From the NCBI RefSeq assembly GCF_006539165.1, contig NZ_BJMM01000002.1, forward strand, positions 124,001 through 188,000: DNA of 64,000 nucleotides, written 5' to 3'. The translations under genes were made by a program, and so were the position numbers. Under the pieces are notes generated by a model. That model did not search any database. It had not been told where the DNA came from and was given only the letters and a program-made list of their open reading frames with translations. Of this stretch, positions 18,509 to 26,404 are shown piece by piece (position 1 is the first letter of the stretch; every line of letters starts with the position of its first letter). Source of the stretch: Streptomyces cacaoi (GTDB lineage: Bacteria; Actinomycetota; Actinomycetes; Streptomycetales; Streptomycetaceae).

Positions 18509-19678
18509 ATGGACCACCGGGACTTTCAGCTGACCCCCACCCAGCGCGACATACGGGCCATGGCCCGGGAGTTCGCCGACACGGAGATCGCGCCGCACGC
18601 CCGCGCGTGGGACCGTGCCGAACGCATCGACCCGGAGGTGCCCCGGCGGCTGGGCGCACTCGGCTTCCTCGGGCTCACCCTCCCCGAGGAGTACGGCGGC
18701 GTCGAGGCCGACATGCTCTCCTACGCGCTGGTCACCGAGGAGCTGGGGCGCGGCGATTCGGCCGTGCGCGGCCTGGTGTCCGTCTCGCTCGGCCTGGTGG
18801 CCAAGACGATCGCGGCGCACGGCAGCGCGGAGCAGAAGCAGCGGTGGCTGCCCCGGCTGGCGTCCGGGGAGGCGCTCGGCTGCTTCGCGCTGACCGAGCC
18901 CGGCACCGGCTCCGACGCCGGCTCGCTGCGCACCCGCGCCGTCCGGGACGCGGCGGACAGCGGGGACTGGACGCTCGACGGCAGCAAGATGTTCATCACC
19001 AACGGCACCGTCGCGGAGGTCGCGCTCACCTTCGCACGCACCTCCGAGAACGGCATCACCGCCTTCCTGGTGCCCACCGGCACCCCCGGCTTCACCGCGC
19101 GGGAGATCCACGGCAAGCTCGGGCTGCGCGGCCAGGCCACGGCCGAACTCGCCCTGGAGGGCGTGCGGGTGCCCGACTCCGCCCGGCTGGGCGAGGTCGG
19201 CCGTGGTCTCGGTATCGCGCTCGGCGCCCTGAGCCGGGGCCGGATCTCGGTGGCCGCCGGCGCCGTCGGCCTCGCCCAGGGCGCGCTGGACGCCGCCGTG
19301 CGCTACACCACCGAGCGGGAGCAGTTCGGCCGGCCGGTGGCCTCGTTCCAGCTCGTGCAGGAGCTGCTCGCCGAGTCCGAGGTGAGCATCAGGGCCGCCC
19401 GGCTGCTCACCCACCAGGTGGCGCGGATGGCGGACGCGGGCGTGCCACCGAAGGGGTACGCCACGGAGGCGTCCATCGCGAAGTACCACGCCTCCGAGAC
19501 CGCCGTGGAGGTGAGCAACAAGTGCCTCCAAGCGTTCGGCGGTTACGGCTACATCGACGAGTACCCGGCCGGCAAGTATCTGCGGGACGCCCGCGTCCTC
19601 ACCCTCTACGAGGGCACCAGCCAGGTGCAGAAGCTCCTCATCGGCCGGGCGCTCACCGGCGTCGACGCCCTGGACTGA
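18509..19678 (+). CDS. Acyl-CoA dehydrogenase
   Basis: 389-residue flavoprotein that introduces the 2,3-double bond into acyl-CoA and passes electrons to ETF. Family motifs are CFALTEPGTGSDAGSL (flavin/substrate loop), GSKMFITNG, REQFGRPVASFQLVQ, CLQAFGGYGYIDEYP and the catalytic base Glu368 in LYEGTSQVQKLLIGR. The length is normal. ATG 18509 has GAAGGAG at 18498-18504. It lies in the beta-oxidation cluster but is separated from the preceding gene by a strong hairpin. The stop lies 10 bp from the convergent peptidase gene. No enoyl-CoA hydratase is present in the window. Confidence 0.93.
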   Translation: MDHRDFQLTPTQRDIRAMAREFADTEIAPHARAWDRAERIDPEVPRRLGALGFLGLTLPEEYGGVEADMLSYALVTEELGRGDSAVRGLVSVSLGLVAKTIAAHGSAEQKQRWLPRLASGEALGCFALTEPGTGSDAGSLRTRAVRDAADSGDWTLDGSKMFITNGTVAEVALTFARTSENGITAFLVPTGTPGFTAREIHGKLGLRGQATAELALEGVRVPDSARLGEVGRGLGIALGALSRGRISVAAGAVGLAQGALDAAVRYTTEREQFGRPVASFQLVQELLAESEVSIRAARLLTHQVARMADAGVPPKGYATEASIAKYHASETAVEVSNKCLQAFGGYGYIDEYPAGKYLRDARVLTLYEGTSQVQKLLIGRALTGVDALD

Positions 19679-19688
19679 GCGGCGCTGC

Positions 19689-20837
19689 TCACCGGTTGGG
19701 CGGCGACTCCTCCTTGAAGATCTTGGTGACGAGCTTGCCGTCCCGGGTCAGATAGCCGTGCAGCATGCCCTCGCTGCTGTGCGGTGCGTCGAAGGTGCCC
19801 GACCGGTCCAGCGCGATCACCCCGCCGTCGCCGCCCAGCTTCGGCAGCCGCTTCACCAGCACCTCGTAGGCGGCGCTCGCCACGTCGCGGCCGTCGAACT
19901 CCATCAGGTCGGAGATGGTCGCCGTGGCGGCGCCCCGGATGAACACCTCGCCCTGCCCGGTGGCGCTCGCCGCCATGGTGCGGTTCTTCGCGTAGGTGCC
20001 GGCGCCCAGCAGCGGGGAGTCGCCCACCCGGCCGGCCATCTTGTTGGTCAGCCCGCCCGTGGAGGTGGCCGCTGCCAGGTCCTTGTGCCCGTCGAGCGCG
20101 ACGGCGCCGACCGTGCCCTTGGTCACCTGCCCGTCGGAGTCCGCGCCCTTCGCCTTGCCCTTTCCGCCGGCCTTCCCCTTGGCCTTCATCAGCTCGTCCC
20201 AGCGCTTCTGCGTCCAGAAGTAGTCCTGGGTCACCGGCTTGAGGCCCTGCGCGGCGGCGAAGTCGTCGGCGCCCTGACCGGCCAGCAGCACATGCTTCGT
20301 CCGGTCCATCACCAGCCGGGCCGCGGTGATCGGATTGCGGACGTGCTTGACGCCCGCGACCGCGCCGGAGGCCATGTCCGAGCCGCGCATCAGGGAGGCG
20401 TCCAGCTCGTGGCCCGCGTCCGCGGTGAACACGGCGCCCTTGCCGGCGTTGAACAGCGGATCGTTCTCCAGCTCGTTGACCGCCTTCTCGACGGCCTTCG
20501 TGCTGCTGCCGCCCGCGTCCAGCACCCGCTGCCCGGCACGCAGCGCCCTGGTGAGCCCGGCGCGGTACGCCTTCTCCTTCTCCGGCGGTGTGTCGTCCCG
20601 GCTGAGCGCGCTTCCGGCGCCGCCGTGCACGGCCAGCACCACGTCGTGCGCGTCCGGCCGGCCGCGTCCCGCGGGGCCGTCGGCGGCGGCGGGCGCGGTG
20701 TGCGGGCGGGAGCGGGCCGCGCCGTCGTCGCCGGGGACGACGACGAGCACGGCGGCGAGCGTGGCCACCCCGGCCAGGGCGGGCACCAGGCGCCGCCCGG
20801 TGCGCAGGGCGCGCTTGCTGCGCGGCAGTTGAGCCAT
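19689..20837 (-). CDS. Exported isoaspartyl peptidase/L-asparaginase (Ntn hydrolase)
   Basis: 382 residues. A basic N-terminus and hydrophobic segment (about 15-35, LVPALAGVATLAAVLVVVPG) suggest a signal peptide or anchor. The Ntn asparaginase-2 domain follows: LAVHGGAGSAL, NPLFNAGKG-type loop (LFNAGKGAVFT), HELDASLMRG, and the autocatalytic nucleophile Thr242 in KGTVGAVALDG, then STGGLTNKMAGRVGDSPL. Autoproteolysis before Thr242 would yield the two active chains. The peptide just before Thr242 is a Lys/Gly-rich linker (KAKGKAGGKGKAKG), longer and more basic than usual. It would release isoaspartate or Asn-derived products outside the cell. Monocistronic, with GAGGAC before ATG 20837. Confidence 0.88.
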   Translation of the reverse strand: MAQLPRSKRALRTGRRLVPALAGVATLAAVLVVVPGDDGAARSRPHTAPAAADGPAGRGRPDAHDVVLAVHGGAGSALSRDDTPPEKEKAYRAGLTRALRAGQRVLDAGGSSTKAVEKAVNELENDPLFNAGKGAVFTADAGHELDASLMRGSDMASGAVAGVKHVRNPITAARLVMDRTKHVLLAGQGADDFAAAQGLKPVTQDYFWTQKRWDELMKAKGKAGGKGKAKGADSDGQVTKGTVGAVALDGHKDLAAATSTGGLTNKMAGRVGDSPLLGAGTYAKNRTMAASATGQGEVFIRGAATATISDLMEFDGRDVASAAYEVLVKRLPKLGGDGGVIALDRSGTFDAPHSSEGMLHGYLTRDGKLVTKIFKEESPPNR

Positions 20838-20957
20838 CGGGTCCTCCTGATCATCGATCGTTGGACCCGGAGCACCCTAACCCCGTACCGGCCGGAGGGA
20901 ACCCCCTCGTCACGACGTTGATCGATTCCGTGGACGGCCGCCGGGGCGCGGCCGGGC

Positions 20958-22895
20958 TCAGCCGCCGCCGGGCGTGTAGAGCGCCTCGATGTCCGCCGCG
21001 TACGCCTCGGCCACGGCCGCCCGCCGTACCTTGAGCGAGGGCGTGAGCAGCCCGTTCTCCTCGGTGAACTCGCCGTCGACGATGCGGAACGCACGGATCG
21101 ACTCGGCCGGGGACACCGACGCGTTGGCGTGGTCGACGGCCCGCTGCACCGCCGCGCGGATCCCGGGGTCCTCGCGCAGCTCGCCGAGCGGGGTGTCCCG
21201 GGGACGGCCGCGCACCGCCAGCCAGTGCGCCACCGCGTCCCGGTCCAGGGTGACGAGCGCGGCCACGTACCGCCGGCCCTCGCCGACCACCATGCACTGC
21301 GCCACCGGCGGGCGGCTGCGCAGCCGGTCCTCCAGCGGCGCGGGGGAGACGTTCTTGCCGCCGCTGGTGATCAGGATGTCCTTCTTGCGGCCGACGATGG
21401 TCAGATAGCCGTCCTCGTCCAGCGCGCCGAGGTCCCCGGTGGCGAACCACCCGTCGCGCCGGGCCGCTTCACCGGCCCCGGGCCGGTTCCAGTACGTCTC
21501 GAAGACGATCCCGCCGCGCACCAGGACCTCCCCGTCGTCCGCGATCCGCACCGCCGTGCCGGGCACCGGCCGGCCCACGGTGCCCGGCCGGGGGCCGAGC
21601 GGGGGAGTGACGGTGGCGGCGGCCGTCGTCTCCGTCAGGCCGTACCCCTCGTAGACGAGGATGCCCGCCGCGTAGAAGAACAGGTTCAGCCGGCGGTCCA
21701 GCGGGGAGCCGCCGCTGATGGCGTAGCGCAGCCTGCCGCCCAGCTCCTTGCGTATCCGCCGGTAGACCAGCAGATCGTAGAGCGCACGGGCCAGGGACAG
21801 CCGGAGACCGGGGCCCCGGCCGGTGCCGAGGAAGCCGCGCAGATGTTCCTCGGCGAAGCGCACCGCGATCCGGTCGGCCCGCTCGAACGAGGAGCCGCGG
21901 CCGATCCGTTCGGCCGTCTCCCGCCCGGTGTCGTGGATCTTCTCGAACAGGTAGGGCACGCCCACGACGAACGTCGGCCGGTAGGAGCGCAGTTGCGGGC
22001 GCAGCTCCTCCGGCTTCATACCGGGGCAGTGCCCGAACTCGATCCGGGCCAGCAGACAGGCGATCTGGAGGCTCCGGCCCAGGATGTGGGCGAGCGGCAG
22101 GAACAGCAGCGTGGAGGCGGTCTGCCCGGTGGCGGCCCGGAACACCGGGTGCAGCAGCTCCACGGTGTTGGCCGCCTCCGCCAGGAGGTTGCCGTGGGTG
22201 AGCACACAACCCTTGGGCTCGCCCGTCGTCCCGGAGGTGTAGCAGAGCGTGGCGATGCTGGACGGCCCGAGCCCGGCCCGGCGCTCGGCGATCCGCTCCT
22301 CGGGCACGTCGCGCCCCAGCGCGGCGAGTTGGGCGAGCGCGCCGCCGCCGTCCGCGCCGTCGATCTGCCACAGCCGGGGGCGACGGGGGAGCGCGGCGAG
22401 GGCGGGTTCGGCCGTGGCGGCCATCTCGGCGGTCTCCACGCAGACGAACGCCGCGCCGGAGTCGCGCAGGATCCAGCCGGTCTGCTCGGTGGACGAGGTC
22501 GCGTAGACGGGCACGGTCCGGCCGCCCGCGGCCCAGACGGCGAAGTCCAGTACGCACCACTCGTAGCGGGTGCGGCACATCAGGGCGACGCGGTCGCCGG
22601 GTGCGAGCCCGGCGGCGAGCAGGCCCCTGGCGGTGGCGGTCACCTCGCGGGCGAAGGCCGCGGCCGTCACGGGCTGCCAGGTGTCACCGGCCTTGCGGCG
22701 CATCACCACGGCGCCGGGGTCCGCCGCGGCGTTGGTGAACGGGATGTCGGCGGCGCTGCCGGTGGTGGGAGGCTCGACGAGCGGCGCGGCCCGCACTTCG
22801 CGGACGGTGCCGCCTTCCCGGATCAACTCCAGCGGCTCGCGGTCGGCGAGATCCGTGCGCCGCCGCGCCGTCCTCAGATCCTTCCTGACGCCCAT
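20958..22895 (-). CDS. Long-chain fatty acid-CoA ligase (FadD15-like)
   Basis: 645-residue AMP-forming ligase of the long-chain type. Motifs are CYTSGTTGEPKGCVLTHGN (P-loop), FLPLAHILGRS, GGSPLDRRLNLFF, YEGYGLTETTAAATV, DGWFATGDLG, GRKKDILITSGGKNVSPAPL and the C-terminal catalytic Lys in LTPSLKVRR. The insertion and C-terminal length fit the FadD15/LACS group, which activates long fatty acids for beta-oxidation or lipid synthesis. The upstream region (22896-23100) carries a GTGCGGGTGTG repeat and two operator-like palindromes at 23065-23092, so fatty-acid-responsive TetR control is plausible. The start at 22895 gives MGVRKDLRTARRR; the N-terminus is not strongly conserved. Confidence 0.92.
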   Translation of the reverse strand: MGVRKDLRTARRRTDLADREPLELIREGGTVREVRAAPLVEPPTTGSAADIPFTNAAADPGAVVMRRKAGDTWQPVTAAAFAREVTATARGLLAAGLAPGDRVALMCRTRYEWCVLDFAVWAAGGRTVPVYATSSTEQTGWILRDSGAAFVCVETAEMAATAEPALAALPRRPRLWQIDGADGGGALAQLAALGRDVPEERIAERRAGLGPSSIATLCYTSGTTGEPKGCVLTHGNLLAEAANTVELLHPVFRAATGQTASTLLFLPLAHILGRSLQIACLLARIEFGHCPGMKPEELRPQLRSYRPTFVVGVPYLFEKIHDTGRETAERIGRGSSFERADRIAVRFAEEHLRGFLGTGRGPGLRLSLARALYDLLVYRRIRKELGGRLRYAISGGSPLDRRLNLFFYAAGILVYEGYGLTETTAAATVTPPLGPRPGTVGRPVPGTAVRIADDGEVLVRGGIVFETYWNRPGAGEAARRDGWFATGDLGALDEDGYLTIVGRKKDILITSGGKNVSPAPLEDRLRSRPPVAQCMVVGEGRRYVAALVTLDRDAVAHWLAVRGRPRDTPLGELREDPGIRAAVQRAVDHANASVSPAESIRAFRIVDGEFTEENGLLTPSLKVRRAAVAEAYAADIEALYTPGGG

Positions 22896-22917
22896 CTCCG
22901 GCTCCTGTCCCTGGGGC

Positions 22918-22983
22918 GGGTGCGGGTGTGGTGCGGGTGTGGTGCGCGGGGTGTGCGGGGGGTGTGCGAGGGCTGTGCGAGAT
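22918..22983. repeat. GTGCGGGTGTG-type short repeat in fadD15-like leader
   Basis: Degenerate 11-14 bp units (GTGCGGGTGTG, GTGCGCGGGGTGTGCG) lie in the transcribed leader of the acyl-CoA ligase. The full spacer 22896-23349 (454 bp) contains this repeat, the operator palindromes and the YceI leader; no gene was seen in it. Confidence 0.55.
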
Positions 22984-23064
22984 GTCCGCGGTCCGTCGGC
23001 GCGGCGCCCGGCAGGGCAGCGCGAACCGCCCGCCGAGGGGGTGGTGACGGGCCTTCGGCCGCTG

Positions 23065-23092
23065 ACTGGCCAGTAAACTTACTCACGCGTAG
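23065..23092. promoter_or_regulatory. Twin operator-like palindromes between fadD15-like and YceI genes
   Basis: ACTGGCCAGT (23065-23074) is a perfect 10-bp palindrome inside TGACTGGCCAGTAA. Six bases on, TTACTCACGCGTAG (23079-23092) is a near-palindrome. It is the AT-rich core of the divergent spacer. Motifs of this general shape are bound by TetR-type regulators of lipid genes. No such regulator gene is adjacent, so the binding protein would be encoded elsewhere. Confidence 0.45.
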
Positions 23093-23349
23093 CCATAAAT
23101 CAATGCCCCGGACACGACCGGCTCCCACCGGCCGGGCCGTGGGCGGCCGTGCTCGGCGCGGGGTTCCATCGCGCGGGCACAGAGCGGCAGTTGCCCCCGC
23201 GCGGGCCGGTGTTCGATTTGCCTGCCCAGGCCCTGGTGTGGGGGAGTATGGGGTTGCTCCGTACGATCGGAATCCAGCCAGCAGCGGTCGGCACGGGGAC
23301 CGTGGACACAACGAGCAAGTGGCACAGCCGGGAAGTAGGACGAAAACGC

Positions 23350-24267
23350 ATGGGCCTCGGGACATTTCTGACGAGGAGGAAGCCGAAGACCACCGGAGCG
23401 CAGCGGACGGGCTCGTCCTCGGCTCTGCCGGACGGAGCCGGGCTCCTCAGCGTGGCGATCCACGACCCCCTCGGGCACCCGCTGCCCGGCGTGGACGTGA
23501 CCGTCACCGACGCGGGCAACGGCCGCCGCGTCCTGAAGGCCACCAGCGACCCCTACGGCCGGATCACCGCCGTCGTGCCGCCCGGCCGCTACGCGCTCAT
23601 GGGCACCATCGAGGGGCTCCAGCCGGTGCACCGCACCCTGGAGGTCTCCGCCGGTCTCCTGCCCGAGCCGCACCAGCTGCAGATGGAGGCGGGGCAGCAG
23701 CCGGGGCTGCCGCAGACCGGGGTGTGGATGTTCGACCCGCCGCACACCGCGATCCGCTTCGTCGCCCGGCACGTCGGCATGGCCAATGTGCACGGCCGCT
23801 TCACCCGCTTCGACGGCGGGATACGCGTGGCCGAGCGGATGGAGGACTCCTACATCGAGATCACCATCGACGCGGCCAGCATCGACACCGGCAACAAGTC
23901 CCGTGACCGGCACCTGCGTTCCGCCGACTTCCTGGACGTCGAGCGCTACCCGTATCTGCACTTCGTGAGCAACCGGCTCACCCACCGCAGCGGCACCAGG
24001 TGGACCGTCCAGGGAACCCTGACCCTGCACGGCGTCAGCCGCAGCGTCAGCCTGGACACCACCTATCTCGGCGCCGTGAACGGCGGATACGCCGAGGAGC
24101 TGCGCTGCGCCGCGTTCGCCACGGCCGAACTGCACCGCGACGACTACACGCTGGACTACCGCAGCATGCTGGCGCGCGGCATCGCCGTCGTCGGGCCGAC
24201 CGTCAAGATCGAGATGGACATCCAGGCGATGTACCGCAACGAGGGGACGCCGACGCCTCCCGAGTGA
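23350..24267 (+). CDS. YceI-domain protein with N-terminal Ig-like (carboxypeptidase-regulatory) domain
   Basis: 305 residues. The N-terminal part (about 30-110) is a Cna-B/carboxypeptidase-regulatory-like beta domain (HDPLGHPLPGVDVTVTD, SDPYGRITAVVPPGRY). The C-terminal part (about 125-300) is a YceI lipocalin-like domain: WMFDPPHTAIRFVARHVGM, VHGRFTRFDGGI, IDAASIDTGNKSRDRHLRS, DFLDVERYPYLHF and LTLHGVSRSVSLD. YceI proteins bind polyprenyl or isoprenoid lipids. No signal peptide or transmembrane segment is seen, so it should be cytoplasmic unless exported otherwise. ATG 23350 has GTAGGA 9 nt upstream. It ends at a strong bidirectional terminator. Confidence 0.85.
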   Translation: MGLGTFLTRRKPKTTGAQRTGSSSALPDGAGLLSVAIHDPLGHPLPGVDVTVTDAGNGRRVLKATSDPYGRITAVVPPGRYALMGTIEGLQPVHRTLEVSAGLLPEPHQLQMEAGQQPGLPQTGVWMFDPPHTAIRFVARHVGMANVHGRFTRFDGGIRVAERMEDSYIEITIDAASIDTGNKSRDRHLRSADFLDVERYPYLHFVSNRLTHRSGTRWTVQGTLTLHGVSRSVSLDTTYLGAVNGGYAEELRCAAFATAELHRDDYTLDYRSMLARGIAVVGPTVKIEMDIQAMYRNEGTPTPPE

Positions 24268-24282
24268 GCCCCGGACGCACCG

Positions 24283-24336
24283 CGGGCGCCGGGCCGGGCC
24301 CGTCGGCCGTACCGACGAGGCCCCGCCCGGCGCCCG
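24283..24336. terminator. Bidirectional terminator between YceI and PPOX genes
   Basis: 18-bp arms (24283-24300 and 24319-24336, one mismatch; arm begins CGGGCGCCGGGC) enclose a further CGTCGG/CCGACG stem. It lies between convergent genes. Confidence 0.8.
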
Positions 24337-24355
24337 TGCGTCACCGGTCCTGCTT

Positions 24356-24775
24356 TCAGCCCGGCTGGCTGCTGTCCTTCATGCTGCCCCAGCCGTGCCA
24401 CCGGTCGATCCCGATCCAGGCGCTGACCCGCTCCCGGTCCCGCTGCGGATAGGGACCGCCGGTGTACTGCTGCGCCAGCCGGTCGATGTCCGCGAGACCG
24501 GTGTCCGTGCGGAACTCCACGACCCGGCCGATGAGGCTGATGTGCGTGTACCAGTTGTCCTCGTCGAGAACGGTGAGCGTGACGCGTGGGTCGTTGCGCA
24601 GATGCGTCAGCCGCTTGCGGCCCTCGTCCATGTTGACCAGCACCCGGCCGTCGTCCCACAGGTACCAGGTGGCCGTGGAGACGGGCTGGCCGTCCGAGCG
24701 GAGCGTGGTGATGACGGCCGGGTTCGGCCGGGCGAGCATGGCGACTGCCGCCTCCGGAAGCGGGGGCTTCGACAT
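24356..24775 (-). CDS. PPOX-class flavin/F420 oxidoreductase-fold protein
   Basis: 139-residue split-barrel protein of the pyridoxamine-phosphate-oxidase-like class, abundant in actinobacteria and often F420-dependent. Recognisable segments are PAVITTLRSDGQPVSTATWY, DDGRVLVNMDEGRKRLTHLR, RVTLTVLDEDNWYTHISLIG and GRVVEFRTD, ending WHGWGSMKDSSQPG. The reaction and substrate cannot be assigned. ATG 24775 is preceded on the minus strand by GAGGAGG. It is convergent with the YceI gene and 115 bp downstream of the CDF transporter on the same strand; co-transcription is possible but not shown. Confidence 0.82.
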   Translation of the reverse strand: MSKPPLPEAAVAMLARPNPAVITTLRSDGQPVSTATWYLWDDGRVLVNMDEGRKRLTHLRNDPRVTLTVLDEDNWYTHISLIGRVVEFRTDTGLADIDRLAQQYTGGPYPQRDRERVSAWIGIDRWHGWGSMKDSSQPG

Positions 24776-24890
24776 GGCGGTACCTCCTCGTGCGGTGCGG
24801 ATGGACGCGGGATCAGCGTCCCACACGGTGCCCGGACCGCCCGCCGGACGACCGCTGTCCGGGCGGGTGCCGCCGCTGTGCGGACGCTCC

Positions 24891-26009
24891 CTAGTGCTCG
24901 TGCGGGCCGTCGTGGTGGACGGGCCCGTGCGCGGTGGCGCAGTGCGGCGCTCCGGCCGGTGCCGGGATCGCGGGGACGTGGTCGATCTGGAGCGTCGTGT
25001 GCGTCAGCCCGTACTCCTCGCGCAGCAGCCCGTCCAGCTCCCGCCGGACCCGGTGGCAGTCGCCGCCGGGCTCGACCAGGACGTGCGCGGAGAGCGCCGG
25101 CTCGCCCGAGGTGATCGTCCAGATGTGCAGATCGTGCACCTCGGTGACGGCGGGAGCGGCGACGAGCCGGTCCCCGACGGCGTCCGGGTCCAGCCCGACC
25201 GGCGCGGCCTCCAGGAAGATCCGCCCCGAGTCGCGCAGCAGCCCGTAGCCGGCCTTCAGCATCAGCGCCACCACGGCCAGCGTGGCGATGGCGTCGGCGC
25301 GCGCGAAGCCCGTCAGCACGACGACCAGGCCGGCGACGGCGGTGCCGATGAACGCGAACAGGTCGTTGAGGATGTGCTGGTAGGCGCCCTCGACGTTCAG
25401 CGAGGACCGGTTGGCCTTCGACAGGCACCAGGTCGCGAGCAGGTTGACGACGATGCCGCCGAGCGCGGTCACCAGCACCATCCAGCCGGTCACCGCCGGC
25501 GGGTCCAGCAGTCGGTGCACGGCCTCGTAGCCGAGCCAGCAGGCGGCGAGTATCAGGGTGAGCCCGTTGGCCTGCGCGGAGAGGATCTCGGCGCGCTTGA
25601 GGCCGAAGGTGTAGCCGCCGCGGGCGGGCCGCGCGGACAGCCGCATCGCCACCAGCGCCAGGACGATCGAGACGGCGTCGGTCAGCATGTGGGCCGCGTC
25701 CGAGAGCAGCGCCAGCGAACCGGCCAGCACGGCGATCGTCGTCTCGACGACGATGAAGGCCGCGATCAGCGCGAGCGCCAGCGTCAGCCACCGCCGGTCG
25801 GCGTCCGCTGACACCCCGTGCGTGTGGCCGTGCCCGTGGCCGTGCCCGTGGCCGTGCCCGTGGTCGTGACCGGGTGCGTGCCCGTGGCCGGGCGGCCGGC
25901 CCTGCCCTGGCCCGGTGCCGTCCGGGCTGCCGTGTGTGCTGCCGTCGGCTCCGTGCCCGGCGTCCCCCCGTCCGTGGTTCCCCTGCCTGTGTCCGTGCGT
26001 CGCACCCAC
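24891..26009 (-). CDS. Cation diffusion facilitator (Zn/Co efflux, CzcD-like)
   Basis: About 372 residues. A long His-rich N-terminus (HGHAPGHDHGHGHGHGHGHG) precedes six transmembrane helices. The metal sites of CDF exporters are visible: LALLSDAAHMLTD (HxxxD in helix 2) and AYQHILNDLFAF (HxxxD in helix 5). The cytoplasmic domain has EVHDLHIWTITSGEPALSAHV. The C-terminus is again His-rich. It exports zinc, cobalt or a similar ion in exchange for protons. The start is uncertain: GTG 26009 has GGGGAGG at the right spacing, while that same motif overlaps ATG 26024. A frame extending to 26156 resembles a signal peptide but crosses probable promoter sequence. Confidence 0.87.
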   Translation of the reverse strand: MGATHGHRQGNHGRGDAGHGADGSTHGSPDGTGPGQGRPPGHGHAPGHDHGHGHGHGHGHGHTHGVSADADRRWLTLALALIAAFIVVETTIAVLAGSLALLSDAAHMLTDAVSIVLALVAMRLSARPARGGYTFGLKRAEILSAQANGLTLILAACWLGYEAVHRLLDPPAVTGWMVLVTALGGIVVNLLATWCLSKANRSSLNVEGAYQHILNDLFAFIGTAVAGLVVVLTGFARADAIATLAVVALMLKAGYGLLRDSGRIFLEAAPVGLDPDAVGDRLVAAPAVTEVHDLHIWTITSGEPALSAHVLVEPGGDCHRVRRELDGLLREEYGLTHTTLQIDHVPAIPAPAGAPHCATAHGPVHHDGPHEH

Positions 26010-26063
26010 CACAGTCCTCCCCATCGGTTGCCGCCGAGTGGCGGTCGGATGCAGGCAGTGAAA

Positions 26064-26121
26064 CCCACCGGTGGGCACGGCTGCAAAGGCTGTAGCGGTG
26101 ACCGTTGTCAGTACCGATAAC
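26064..26121. promoter_or_regulatory. Candidate operators upstream of CDF exporter
   Basis: CCCACCGGTGGG (26064-26075) is a perfect 12-bp palindrome. GTTGTC-N6-GATAAC (26104-26121) is an inverted repeat with one mismatch. Both are in the locally AT-richer sequence upstream of the CDF start. Metal-responsive control is plausible; no known zinc (Zur) box was recognised. Confidence 0.35.
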
Positions 26122-26404
26122 AGGGCTCTGACCTGCGGTTTCTTCATGAAATCCATTGCCGTGGCCGGGGTGTGCGCGAGCCCTTCCGGACCCGGCGGCC
26201 GGGCGCCCGCGCGGTCGGCCCCGCCCCGGTCACCCGCTCGGCGGGCCCGCCGGCCACCCCGGCCACCGGACGGCTCGGACGGACCGGGAGCCGACCCGGC
26301 CGCGGCCCGGGAGCCGGCCGGGAGGCCCGGCGGCGGACCGGGTCCGACGACTCTGGAGGCCCCGGACGGCGGGATCTGAGAGGCTGGCGGTCAGGGTGAT
26401 CGAC

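Noticed and set aside
26010..26156. N-terminal extension of the CDF transporter resembling a signal peptide (MKKPQVRALLSVLTTVTATA)
   Set aside because: CDF exporters do not have signal peptides. The stretch has AT-rich operator-like palindromes and lies upstream of a well-placed ribosome binding site. Not excluded fully.
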